Assembly (NCBI GenBank): GCA_036274645.1
Contig: DASUFH010000205.1
Location: forward strand, 1 to 5,155
Length of the DNA: 5,155 nt
Origin: DASUFH01 sp036274645
GTDB lineage: Bacteria; Acidobacteriota; Terriglobia; 20CM-2-55-15
Direction of reading: 5' to 3'
The stretch's first letter is position 1; each line of letters begins with the position of its first letter. The notes under the pieces were generated by a model that ran no database searches, was not told the origin of the DNA, and was given only the letters and a program-made list of their open reading frames with translations. Shown here one piece after another: positions 1-5,155 of the stretch. The position numbers and the translations under genes are program-made.

Positions 1-10
1 TGCGCTAATA

Positions 11-39
11 TTCGGACTTCTGCCACGGGCTGCTAGAAT
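11..39 (+). promoter_or_regulatory. possible extended -10 promoter for the dehydrogenase-ldcA-mpl operon
   Basis: TAGAAT at 34-39 matches the sigma-70 -10 consensus in five of six positions. It is preceded by TGC at 31-33, which is the extended -10 arrangement (TG-N). Seventeen bases upstream, TTCGGA at 11-16 is only a weak -35 (three of six), as is tolerated with an extended -10. Transcription would start near base 46 and leave a leader of about 30 nt before the ATG at 75. This is a motif match only, in a leader too short to compare with anything else. Confidence 0.35.
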
Positions 40-74
40 GCTGTGCCTGCGTTTTTGAGCGCTACGGAGGGCTC

Positions 75-1061
75 ATGTCTGGGAAGGTATATGTCACGCG
101 GCCGCTGCTCGGGGAGGCCGCAGACTTACTGCGGCAAAGAACCAGTGTCGAGGGCAACGAGGTCGATGAGGTGCTGCCCCGCGCCGTGCTGCTGGACCGT
201 CTGAAAACCGTGGATGTGGCGGTCACACAGCTGACCGACACCATCGACGCGGACCTCCTGGCCGCCCTCCCGCAGTTGAAAGCGGTGGCTAATGTCGCCG
301 TTGGCTTCAACAACATCGACATCGACGCCGCCACCCGGATGGGCGTCATGATCACGAACACCCCGGGCGTGTTGACCGAAACGACCGCCGATTTCGCCTG
401 GACGCTGCTGATGGCAGCCGCGCGCCGCGTCGTCGAAGCGGACCGCTATGTGCGGGCGGGCAAGTTCAAGGCCTGGGGACTGCAGATGCTCCTCGGACAG
501 GACATCCATGGCAAGACGATTGGCGTCGTCGGGTTTGGCCGCATCGGACAGGCGGTGGCGCGTCGCGCCAGGGGATTCGGAATGCGCGTGGTGTTCTTCG
601 ACCCCTTCCCGGTTCCGGCCGCCGTGGCCGCCGAGGCCGGCGCCGAAGCCGTCTCCTTCGACTCACTGCTCGGCCTGTCGGACTTCGTTTCCCTGCATGT
701 GCCGCTCGGCCCCGACACCCATCACCTGTTCAACGACGCCGCGTTCGCAAAGATGAAGCCGACCGCAGTTCTGGTAAACACATCGCGCGGCCCCGTCATC
801 GACGAGAAGGCTCTGGCCCGCGCGCTCCGCGCCGGGCGGATTGCCGGCGCCGGCCTCGATGTCTATGAGCATGAACCCGCCGTCGCGCCGGAGCTGCTGA
901 CCATGGACAACATTGTCCTGGCCCCGCACATCGCCAGCGCGTCGCGCGAAACCCGTCTGAAGATGTGTCTGATGGCCGCGGAGAACGCGCTGGCGGCTCT
1001 CGATGGCCGCAGGCCGCCCAATCTGGTCAATCCCGACGTCTGGGAGCGTCGCCGGATATGA
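75..1061 (+). CDS. D-2-hydroxyacid dehydrogenase, glyoxylate/hydroxypyruvate reductase (GyaR/GhrB) type
   Basis: This 328-residue cytoplasmic NAD(P)-dependent oxidoreductase is full length for its family, which interconverts 2-ketoacids (glyoxylate, hydroxypyruvate) and D-2-hydroxyacids (glycolate, D-glycerate). The Rossmann glycine motif GFGRIG is at residues 153-158. Asp176 ends the second beta strand (FFDPF), which favours NADH over NADPH. The catalytic set has the family's standard spacing: Arg238 in VNTSRGP, Glu267 in LDVYEHEP (+29) and His285 in APHIAS (+18). The N-terminal stretch ANVAVGFNNID (72-82) and the C-terminal PNLVNPDVW (315-323) resemble glyoxylate reductase/glycerate dehydrogenase members (gyaR, ghrB) more than SerA, and no ACT domain is present. 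The ATG at 75 follows GGAGGG at 66-71 with a short 3-4 nt gap, and I found no in-frame start between base 30 and it. The stop overlaps the ldcA start, so the gene is probably the first of a three-gene operon. The substrate is uncertain; D-lactate or another D-hydroxyacid is possible. Confidence 0.92.
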   Translation: MSGKVYVTRPLLGEAADLLRQRTSVEGNEVDEVLPRAVLLDRLKTVDVAVTQLTDTIDADLLAALPQLKAVANVAVGFNNIDIDAATRMGVMITNTPGVLTETTADFAWTLLMAAARRVVEADRYVRAGKFKAWGLQMLLGQDIHGKTIGVVGFGRIGQAVARRARGFGMRVVFFDPFPVPAAVAAEAGAEAVSFDSLLGLSDFVSLHVPLGPDTHHLFNDAAFAKMKPTAVLVNTSRGPVIDEKALARALRAGRIAGAGLDVYEHEPAVAPELLTMDNIVLAPHIASASRETRLKMCLMAAENALAALDGRRPPNLVNPDVWERRRI

Positions 1062-1990
1062 CGATGCTCGTGAAGCCTCCGGCCCTGAGATCCGGAGACA
1101 TGATCGGCATCATCGCGCCGGCCAGCAACATCAAAGAAGATCTGCTCGGAGAAGGGTGCCGCGAACTGGAACGTCTGGGTTACCGGACCCGGTTCCGGCC
1201 GGACATTGTCTCCTCGTATCGCTACTTCGCCGGACCCGATAAACGGCGTGTGGCGGAATTTCGTGAAATGCTGACCGATGCGCAGGTCCGCGCGTTGTTC
1301 TGCGCGCGTGGAGGCTACGGCTCCGGACGTCTCATTCCACGTCTCGAGCCTGAACTCATTTGCAGACATCCAAAGATCGTTCTCGGCTCGAGCGACATCA
1401 CCCTGCTCCTGAGCCACATCGTCAAGGCCGGCGTTGTCGCGTTTCACGGTCCGATGGTGGCCACGTCAATGCGGCAGGGCGAGTCCGCCTATGACCGGCG
1501 CCTGCTTGTCGATATTCTGCAGAACGGCGCCGCGGCGCGCTTCCCCACCGAAGGATGCGTCGCATTGCGCGCGGGCGAAGGAGAGGGCCGGCTCGTCGGC
1601 GGCTGTTTGTCGCTGGTGGTGTCGACGATCGGCGCGCCCTGGGAAATCGATACGCGGGACTCGATCCTGCTGCTCGAAGACATTGACACCAAGCCCTATC
1701 AGATCGATCGCATGATCACCCACCTGAAGCAGGCCGGAAAATTCGATGGCGTTCGCGGCGTCGTGTTCGGCGAGATGCTCAACTGCGCGCAGAACGCGCA
1801 TCAGGGATACACGCTCGAGGAGGTCGTGACGGACCTGCTCGACGAATACGACTTTCCCATTCTTTACGGTTTTCCCACTGGACACACATCGCGTCCACAC
1901 ATCATCGTACCGTTGGGCGTTCGGGCCCGGCTGGCGCTGGGCTCCGGGAACGTTTTTGAAATGCTCGAACCGGCGGTCACTCTCGAATGA
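1058..1990 (+). CDS. ldcA: LD-carboxypeptidase (murein tetrapeptide carboxypeptidase), peptidase family S66
   Basis: This 310-residue serine peptidase belongs to the family that removes the terminal D-Ala from L-Ala-gamma-D-Glu-mDAP-D-Ala in the cytoplasm, giving the tripeptide that Mpl uses. The N-terminal GDMIGIIAPAS (13-23) is typical of S66. The nucleophile should be Ser112 in LGSSDIT, the Glu should be Glu207 in LLLEDID followed by PYQIDRM, and the His should be His276 in GFPTGHT. The spacings of 95 and 69 residues are close to those of E. coli LdcA (Ser106, Glu200, His270). There is no signal peptide, which fits a cytoplasmic enzyme. The reading frame is open further upstream, to an ATG at 965, but those extra 31 residues lie inside the dehydrogenase gene and do not resemble the family. 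The ATG at 1058 gives a 4-bp ATGA overlap and a normal length; ATG 1064 is a minor alternative. The Shine-Dalgarno is weak (GGGAG at 1042-1046, 11 nt away), so coupled translation is likely. MccF-type immunity peptidases share the fold, but the Mpl neighbour argues for LdcA. Confidence 0.93.
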   Translation: MTMLVKPPALRSGDMIGIIAPASNIKEDLLGEGCRELERLGYRTRFRPDIVSSYRYFAGPDKRRVAEFREMLTDAQVRALFCARGGYGSGRLIPRLEPELICRHPKIVLGSSDITLLLSHIVKAGVVAFHGPMVATSMRQGESAYDRRLLVDILQNGAAARFPTEGCVALRAGEGEGRLVGGCLSLVVSTIGAPWEIDTRDSILLLEDIDTKPYQIDRMITHLKQAGKFDGVRGVVFGEMLNCAQNAHQGYTLEEVVTDLLDEYDFPILYGFPTGHTSRPHIIVPLGVRARLALGSGNVFEMLEPAVTLE

Positions 1991-3393
1991 CAGAATCGCG
2001 AAGGTTTTATCTGATTGGAATCTGCGGAACGGCAATGGCCTCACTGGCCGGCATGCTGCAGAAGAAGGGCTATATCGTGTCCGGCTCCGACGCGGAAGTG
2101 TATCCCCCCATGTCGGACTTTCTGGCCGGGCTGGGCATTCCCGTGCATCGGGGATACAGGGCGGAACACATTACCGAGGCGCCGCCGGACGTCGTCATCA
2201 TCGGGAACGCGCTGTCCCGCGGCAATCCCGAGGTGGAAGCCGTGCTGGACTCCGGGATCCGTTATGCGTCCATGGCGGAAACCGTCAAGGAACATTTCAT
2301 TCGTGACAAGCAGTCGATCGTCATTGCCGGAACCCACGGAAAGACGACGACCACGGCGCTGGTTGCCTGGACGCTCCAGACGGCGGAACGCGATCCATCG
2401 TTTCTGGTCGGCGGAATTCTCGAAAATTTCGGACGCAGCTTTCAGGTCGGCGGTGGCCCTGATTTCGTCATTGAAGGCGACGAATACGACACGGCGTTCT
2501 TCGACAAGGGGCCGAAATTCCTGCACTATCTGCCCCGCATCGTTGTGCTTAACAACATCGAATTCGACCACGCCGACATTTATGCGGACCTGGAAGCGGT
2601 CAAGACGTCGTTCAGACGCCTGATCAACATCGTGCCTCGATCCGGCCTGATCGTGGCCGGAATCGACAGCCCCGTCGTTCGAGAACTCATCCCGGCCGCA
2701 TTTTCACGCGTGGCCACGGTCGGCCTGAACTCCGGAACGTGGAGCGCGCGGAACGTCGCCGTCGAAGACGACGGCATGCGTTTTGACGCCGTTCATGAGG
2801 GCGTGGCGGCGGGCCATTACCGGATTCCGCTGGCGGGAGACTTCAACGTCCGTAACGCCCTGGGCGCCCTGGCCGTGGCCAGTGAACTGGGCATTTCCGC
2901 GGAAGTTGTGGCGCGCGCCTTCGCCACATTCAAGAGCGTCAAGCGGAGGCTCGAGGTGAAAGGAACGGCGCGGGGCGTCACCGTCTATGACGATTTTGCG
3001 CACCATCCCACAGCCGTAAAAGAGACCCTCGGCGCGATCCGGCAGCGCCATCCCTCCGAACGCATCTGGGCGATTTTCGAACCGCGTTCCCAGACCTGCC
3101 GCCGGAGGATCTTCGAACAGGCGTTCATCGAATCCTTCGATGTCGCCGACGAAGTGGTCATTGCGCGTGTGTTCGCCGCTTCGCGCCTACCCGAAAGCGA
3201 ACTGCTCTCGCCCGAACGCGTCGTCGATGGAATCCGACAACGCGGCAAGACCGCCCATACTTTCGATACGGCGGACGAGATTGCCGCGTTTGTGGCCGGT
3301 CGCGCCCGGTCCGGCGATCATGTGGTCGTGATGTCGAACGGCGGCTTCGACAACATCCATCGCAAATTGCTGGACGCGCTCACCACGATTTAG
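1987..3393 (+). CDS. mpl: UDP-N-acetylmuramate:L-alanyl-gamma-D-glutamyl-meso-diaminopimelate ligase (murein peptide ligase)
   Basis: This 468-residue cytoplasmic Mur-family ligase attaches recycled L-Ala-gamma-D-Glu-mDAP to UDP-MurNAc using ATP, bypassing MurC, MurD and MurE. The order is typical. A UDP-binding N-terminal domain carries GICGTAM (11-17) and SGSDAEVYPPMS (32-43). The central ATPase has a P-loop GTHGKTTT (115-122), EGDEYDTAFFD (163-173) and NNIEFDHADIY (189-199). The C-terminal domain starts near GDFNVRNALGAL (284-295) and holds RRLEVKG (320-326), YDDFAHHPTAV (334-344), FEPRSQT (364-370) and MSNGGFDNIHRKLL (449-462). YPPMS, YDDFAHHPTA and the SNGGF...IH...L ending separate Mpl from MurC. 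The length is close to the roughly 455 residues of E. coli Mpl. The start ATG overlaps the ldcA stop (ATGA, 1987-1990) and I see no good Shine-Dalgarno, so translation probably depends on termination of ldcA. The TAG stop overlaps the htrA stop on the other strand. Confidence 0.96.
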   Translation: MTESRRFYLIGICGTAMASLAGMLQKKGYIVSGSDAEVYPPMSDFLAGLGIPVHRGYRAEHITEAPPDVVIIGNALSRGNPEVEAVLDSGIRYASMAETVKEHFIRDKQSIVIAGTHGKTTTTALVAWTLQTAERDPSFLVGGILENFGRSFQVGGGPDFVIEGDEYDTAFFDKGPKFLHYLPRIVVLNNIEFDHADIYADLEAVKTSFRRLINIVPRSGLIVAGIDSPVVRELIPAAFSRVATVGLNSGTWSARNVAVEDDGMRFDAVHEGVAAGHYRIPLAGDFNVRNALGALAVASELGISAEVVARAFATFKSVKRRLEVKGTARGVTVYDDFAHHPTAVKETLGAIRQRHPSERIWAIFEPRSQTCRRRIFEQAFIESFDVADEVVIARVFAASRLPESELLSPERVVDGIRQRGKTAHTFDTADEIAAFVAGRARSGDHVVVMSNGGFDNIHRKLLDALTTI

Positions 3394-3399
3394 CGTGGT
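3382..3399. terminator. perfect 6-bp hairpin centred on the overlapping mpl and htrA stop codons (possible bidirectional terminator)
   Basis: ACCACG (3382-3387) and CGTGGT (3394-3399) are perfect inverted repeats around a 6-nt loop ATTTAG. The symmetry axis lies between 3390 and 3391. The loop contains the mpl TAG (3391-3393) and, on the other strand, the htrA TAA (3390-3392). Both convergent mRNAs would form the same stem at their 3' coding ends. Neither strand has a run of T after the stem, so this is not a standard intrinsic terminator. It could stabilise 3' ends, pause polymerase, or be a by-product of the codons used. There is no other intergenic space in which a terminator for either gene could lie. 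Confidence 0.35.
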
Positions 3400-4889
3400 C
3401 GCATCGTCAGGAAGATCGCATTGCCTCCACGATTCACGAGCAGCAGCAGTGGACGTCCACTTCCAGCGGACGCTGCCCGTGTGAGATCGGCAACAGACCG
3501 AACCCGCTGGCGGTTCACTTCCTGGATAACATCACCCTCCTGAAGGCCTGCAGTTTGAGCCGGACCCGACGAGTCCACGGCAATAACGGCCAGGCCCCGT
3601 TCGTCCCGGCCCAGGCCGAGCCGCGCGGCCAGTTCGGGTGTGAGCGGTTCCACCCGCAGTCCCAGAACGCTGCCGCCCCGAGGCTCCGTGGGACTGGCTG
3701 GCGTTGCAGCCTGATCGACGGGACGCTCGCCGAGAGTGACCTTCTTCTGAATCTCCTTCCCCTCTCGAATCAGGTTCAGCGTGATTTCCGTTCCGGGCTG
3801 GGTTTGCGCCACCTGATTCCGCAGAAAATTCGAATCGGCCACGGGCTGTCCATTGATTCCGGTGATCACGTCGCCGCGCTCAATTCCCGCGCGAGCCGCA
3901 GCGCTGCCGGGAGAGACCGAATTCACCAGGGCGCCATGCGATTCTTTGAGTCCCAGGCTCGCCGCCAGGTCCGAAGTGATGGGCTGGATCGTCACGCCCA
4001 GAATGCCCCGCCGCACCTTTCCGCTCCGGGCCAACTGATCGCTGACGCTGCGCGCCATGTTGGCGGGAATCGCAAATCCGATGCCGATATTCCCGCCGGA
4101 GGTGGACAGGATCTGCGAATTGATGCCGATCAACTCTCCGTTGGTGTTCACGAGAGCTCCGCCTGAATTGCCCTGGTTGATGGGGGCGTCTGTCTGCAGG
4201 AAGTCCTCAAAGCTGCCGTCGCTGAGACCGGTCGAACGGCCTTTCGCGCTGATGATGCCCATCGTCACGGTCTGGCCGATCCCCAGAGGATTGCCGACCG
4301 CCAGCACGACGTCGCCAACGCGCACCTGGTCCGAATTGCCCAACGGCAGAACCGGCAGTCCGGAAGCGTCAATCTTCAGCAGCGCCAGGTCGCTGGGCGC
4401 GTCCGAGCCCACCAGCGTGGCCTTGAACGAACGGCCGTCGATCAGATCGACCCGGATATCTTCCGCGCCGTCAATCACGTGATGATTCGTGAGAACCTGC
4501 CCGTCGGCGCTGACAATGACGCCCGACCCCAGCCCCCGCTGCACCTCCTCGGGCGCGCGCTGGTTGGGCTGACGATTGCCGAACAGGTCCCCGAAAAACG
4601 GATCGTTCAGAAACGGAAATTGCTGGGCGGCGCGCACGCGACGCTCCGACCGGACCGTCACTACAGCCGGCGTCACAGCGTTAACCACATCCGCATAAGA
4701 CGTCTTGGCCGGCCCGGAAACGATGGTGGCCGGCAAAGGGGACGATGTAAATGAATTCGAAGAAGATCCCGGACCCGAAGCGCTGCGTTGGCATCCCGCG
4801 CCGGCCAGCACCGCTGAAAGAACCAGTACGGCAGTGACGATGGACATCGATCCCCTGTGAACCCAATCCCGAACCGCTGATAAGAACAC
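3390..4889 (-). CDS. htrA: periplasmic HtrA/DegP-type (Do family, S1C) serine protease with two PDZ domains
   Basis: This 499-residue envelope quality-control protease degrades or holds misfolded periplasmic proteins. An N-terminal signal has basic residues at 7 and 12 and a hydrophobic core at about 15-31. A Ser/Gly/Pro-rich linker spans 34-62. The trypsin-like domain carries His137 (LTNHHVID), Asp167 (PSDLALLKID) and Ser242 (NQGNSGGALV), so the triad is complete. The loop at about 84-118, rich in Phe, Gln and Arg, corresponds to the family's LA loop and is short. PDZ1 runs from about 294 (RGILGVTIQP) to 386, and PDZ2 from about 407 (SVLGLRVEPL) to the end. The GTG start at 4889 has a strong AAAGGAG seven nt upstream. 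An internal ATG at 4847 (residue 15) follows AGGGGA but would remove both basic residues of the signal. Cys33 follows LAGAG, which is a poor lipobox (Gly at -3), while AGA (29-31) also fits signal peptidase I. The protein is therefore either soluble in the periplasm or lipid-anchored. The gene is convergent with mpl, with overlapping stops. Confidence 0.95.
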   Translation of the reverse strand: MFLSAVRDWVHRGSMSIVTAVLVLSAVLAGAGCQRSASGPGSSSNSFTSSPLPATIVSGPAKTSYADVVNAVTPAVVTVRSERRVRAAQQFPFLNDPFFGDLFGNRQPNQRAPEEVQRGLGSGVIVSADGQVLTNHHVIDGAEDIRVDLIDGRSFKATLVGSDAPSDLALLKIDASGLPVLPLGNSDQVRVGDVVLAVGNPLGIGQTVTMGIISAKGRSTGLSDGSFEDFLQTDAPINQGNSGGALVNTNGELIGINSQILSTSGGNIGIGFAIPANMARSVSDQLARSGKVRRGILGVTIQPITSDLAASLGLKESHGALVNSVSPGSAAARAGIERGDVITGINGQPVADSNFLRNQVAQTQPGTEITLNLIREGKEIQKKVTLGERPVDQAATPASPTEPRGGSVLGLRVEPLTPELAARLGLGRDERGLAVIAVDSSGPAQTAGLQEGDVIQEVNRQRVRSVADLTRAASAGSGRPLLLLVNRGGNAIFLTMRPR

Positions 4890-4896
4890 GATGACT

Positions 4897-4903
4897 CTCC
4901 TTT
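4897..4903 (-). promoter_or_regulatory. Shine-Dalgarno site that decides the htrA GTG start
   Basis: Read on the minus strand this is AAAGGAG. Its GGAG core ends seven nt before the GTG at 4889, which is near-ideal spacing. This is the main reason for preferring the GTG start over the internal ATG at 4847, whose AGGGG lies only about four nt upstream. Confidence 0.75.
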
Positions 4904-4919
4904 AAATAGCCGTCATCTG

Positions 4920-4951
4920 ATTATCGGATAAACGCGGAGAAATGATGTCAT
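4920..4951 (-). promoter_or_regulatory. weak candidate promoter for htrA
   Basis: On the minus strand GATAAT (4920-4925) matches the -10 consensus in five of six positions. ATGACA (4946-4951) matches the -35 in five of six, but the spacer is 20 nt, longer than the usual 16-18. Transcription would begin near 4913 and give a leader of about 24 nt that includes the Shine-Dalgarno site. I do not see a convincing sigma-E promoter. The non-optimal spacing suggests either dependence on an activator or a false match. Confidence 0.3.
4921..4931. promoter_or_regulatory. operator-like palindrome TTATC-G-GATAA upstream of htrA
   Basis: TTATC and GATAA are perfect inverted repeats around a single G. The palindrome overlaps the candidate -10 of htrA, where a repressor could block polymerase. 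It is short (5+5), the flanking bases do not extend it, and I cannot match it to a known regulator, so chance is a real possibility. Confidence 0.25.
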
Positions 4952-5040
4952 GTCCCCTTGCAGGGGCGGTCGATGACCGCCCCGTTCCGGACTCCGAAAC
5001 GCCGGGCGGTCATCGACCACTCCTACAAGCAGACGGGGAC
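4952..5040. repeat. inverted pair of REP-like extragenic palindromes (REPIN/BIME-like element)
   Basis: Two 28-nt copies lie in opposite orientation: copy A on the plus strand at 4957-4984 and copy B on the minus strand at 5002-5029. They agree at 24 of 28 positions. Each begins CTTG[C/T]AGG[G/A]G and runs into GGTCGATGACCGCCC, which is itself a hairpin. Copy A is a perfect 9-bp stem (4963-4971 with 4975-4983) around a GAT loop. Copy B forms a weaker stem with a mismatch. The 17-nt spacer is also partly palindromic (CGTT and CGGA pair with AACG and TCCG around 4992). GTCCCC (4952-4957) and GGGGAC (5035-5040) close the outside. A GTAG-type head followed by an imperfect palindrome, in an inverted pair and in a noncoding gap, is the layout of REP doublets mobilised by RAYT (TnpA-REP) transposases. 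No such transposase is in this window. The element starts nine nt after the stop of the minus-strand gene at 5050, so it could also end or protect that transcript, although no T-run follows. Confidence 0.75.
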
Positions 5041-5049
5041 CCAAACGTC

Positions 5050-5155
5050 CTAGTTCCCCTTGCGGCGGCCGGAAACGTCGTCTTTCAGGATTTCGCGAAG
5101 CTCGTCAATCTTGCGATCAAGCCGTTTCTGCCGGGCGCCCAGCAGCCACGTGTAA
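5050..5155 (-). CDS. C-terminal fragment of a small CcmD-like protein (5' end outside the window)
   Basis: Reading inward from the right edge on the minus strand gives 34 codons and a TAG stop at 5050-5052; the start is not in the window. The visible peptide begins YTWLLGARQKRLDRKIDELR. The first few residues (YTWLLG) look like the end of a membrane helix. They are followed by a strongly basic and amphipathic stretch with Leu/Ile heptad-like spacing (short coiled coil) and a polar, basic tail (GRRKGN). This pattern is typical of CcmD, a small single-span membrane protein that helps the CcmABC haem exporter in cytochrome c maturation. If so, ccmC or other ccm genes should lie just beyond base 5155. 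The fragment is too short for certainty; another single-span protein with a coiled-coil tail is possible. It is codirectional with htrA, but 160 nt and the REP-like element separate them. Confidence 0.6.
   Translation of the reverse strand, partial: YTWLLGARQKRLDRKIDELREILKDDVSGRRKGN

Noticed and set aside
604..650. GCC-rich tract in the dehydrogenase that looks repetitive
   Set aside because: It encodes an Ala/Val/Glu-rich segment (about residues 179-192) in a GC-rich genome and has no regular repeat unit.
965..1057. Possible N-terminal extension of ldcA starting at ATG 965
   Set aside because: The 31 extra residues do not resemble the S66 N-terminus, overlap the dehydrogenase by almost 100 bases, and are replaced by a normal ATGA-coupled start at 1058.
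863..1447. Long minus-strand open frame (194 codons) across the dehydrogenase-ldcA junction
   Set aside because: It lies antisense to two genes with intact catalytic motifs, and its translation has no recognisable domain. Long antisense frames are expected at this GC content.
1466..2044. Minus-strand open frame (192 codons) antisense to ldcA and the start of mpl
   Set aside because: It shadows well-conserved S66 coding sequence and shows no motif or ribosome binding site of its own.
2015..2623. Plus-strand open frame (202 codons) in another frame of mpl
   Set aside because: Its composition (rich in Arg, Ser, Pro, Cys and Trp) is typical of an out-of-frame reading, while the mpl frame carries every family motif.
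3555..4166. Plus-strand open frame (203 codons) antisense to the PDZ part of htrA
   Set aside because: It is fully inside htrA on the opposite strand, with no domain or start signal.
5044..5079. Two AACGTC hexamers 24 nt apart as a direct repeat
   Set aside because: Too short to exceed chance, and the second copy lies inside the coding fragment.

Overview
This window looks like the chromosome of a Gram-negative, diderm bacterium with a moderately high GC content (about 60% by eye). The evidence is a murein-recycling ligase (Mpl), a periplasmic HtrA/DegP-type protease with a signal sequence, and a fragment that resembles a CcmD-type cytochrome c maturation protein. The combination and codon style remind me of Acidobacteriota. 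That is an impression only; no sequence feature proves the phylum.

Layout. Bases 1-74 are a short leader with a possible extended -10 promoter and a Shine-Dalgarno site. Bases 75-3393 hold three plus-strand genes that almost certainly form one operon, because both junctions are 4-bp ATGA stop/start overlaps. They are a D-2-hydroxyacid dehydrogenase (glyoxylate/hydroxypyruvate reductase type), an LD-carboxypeptidase (LdcA, peptidase family S66) and Mpl. Bases 3390-4889 hold an HtrA/Do-family serine protease on the minus strand. Its stop codon overlaps the mpl stop codon tail to tail, and a perfect 6-bp hairpin is centred exactly on the overlapping stops. Bases 4890-5049 are intergenic. They contain the htrA Shine-Dalgarno site, a weak promoter candidate with a TTATC-G-GATAA palindrome, and an 89-bp inverted pair of REP-like palindromes. 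Bases 5050-5155 are the C-terminal end of a small minus-strand gene, probably CcmD-like.

How the genes fit together. LdcA and Mpl are consecutive steps of cytoplasmic murein recycling. LdcA trims the terminal D-Ala from the recovered tetrapeptide, and Mpl joins the resulting tripeptide to UDP-MurNAc, returning it to wall synthesis. The dehydrogenase is translationally coupled to them. Its role there is not obvious, although recycling does release D-lactate, a D-2-hydroxyacid. HtrA acts in the periplasm on misfolded envelope proteins and is a convergent, separate transcription unit.

Most of the window is ordinary, well-conserved housekeeping DNA with intact catalytic residues. The least explained items are the REP-like inverted pair, the hairpin on the shared stop codons, and the link between the dehydrogenase and murein recycling. 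I saw no CRISPR array, tRNA, rRNA, insertion sequence or defence system.
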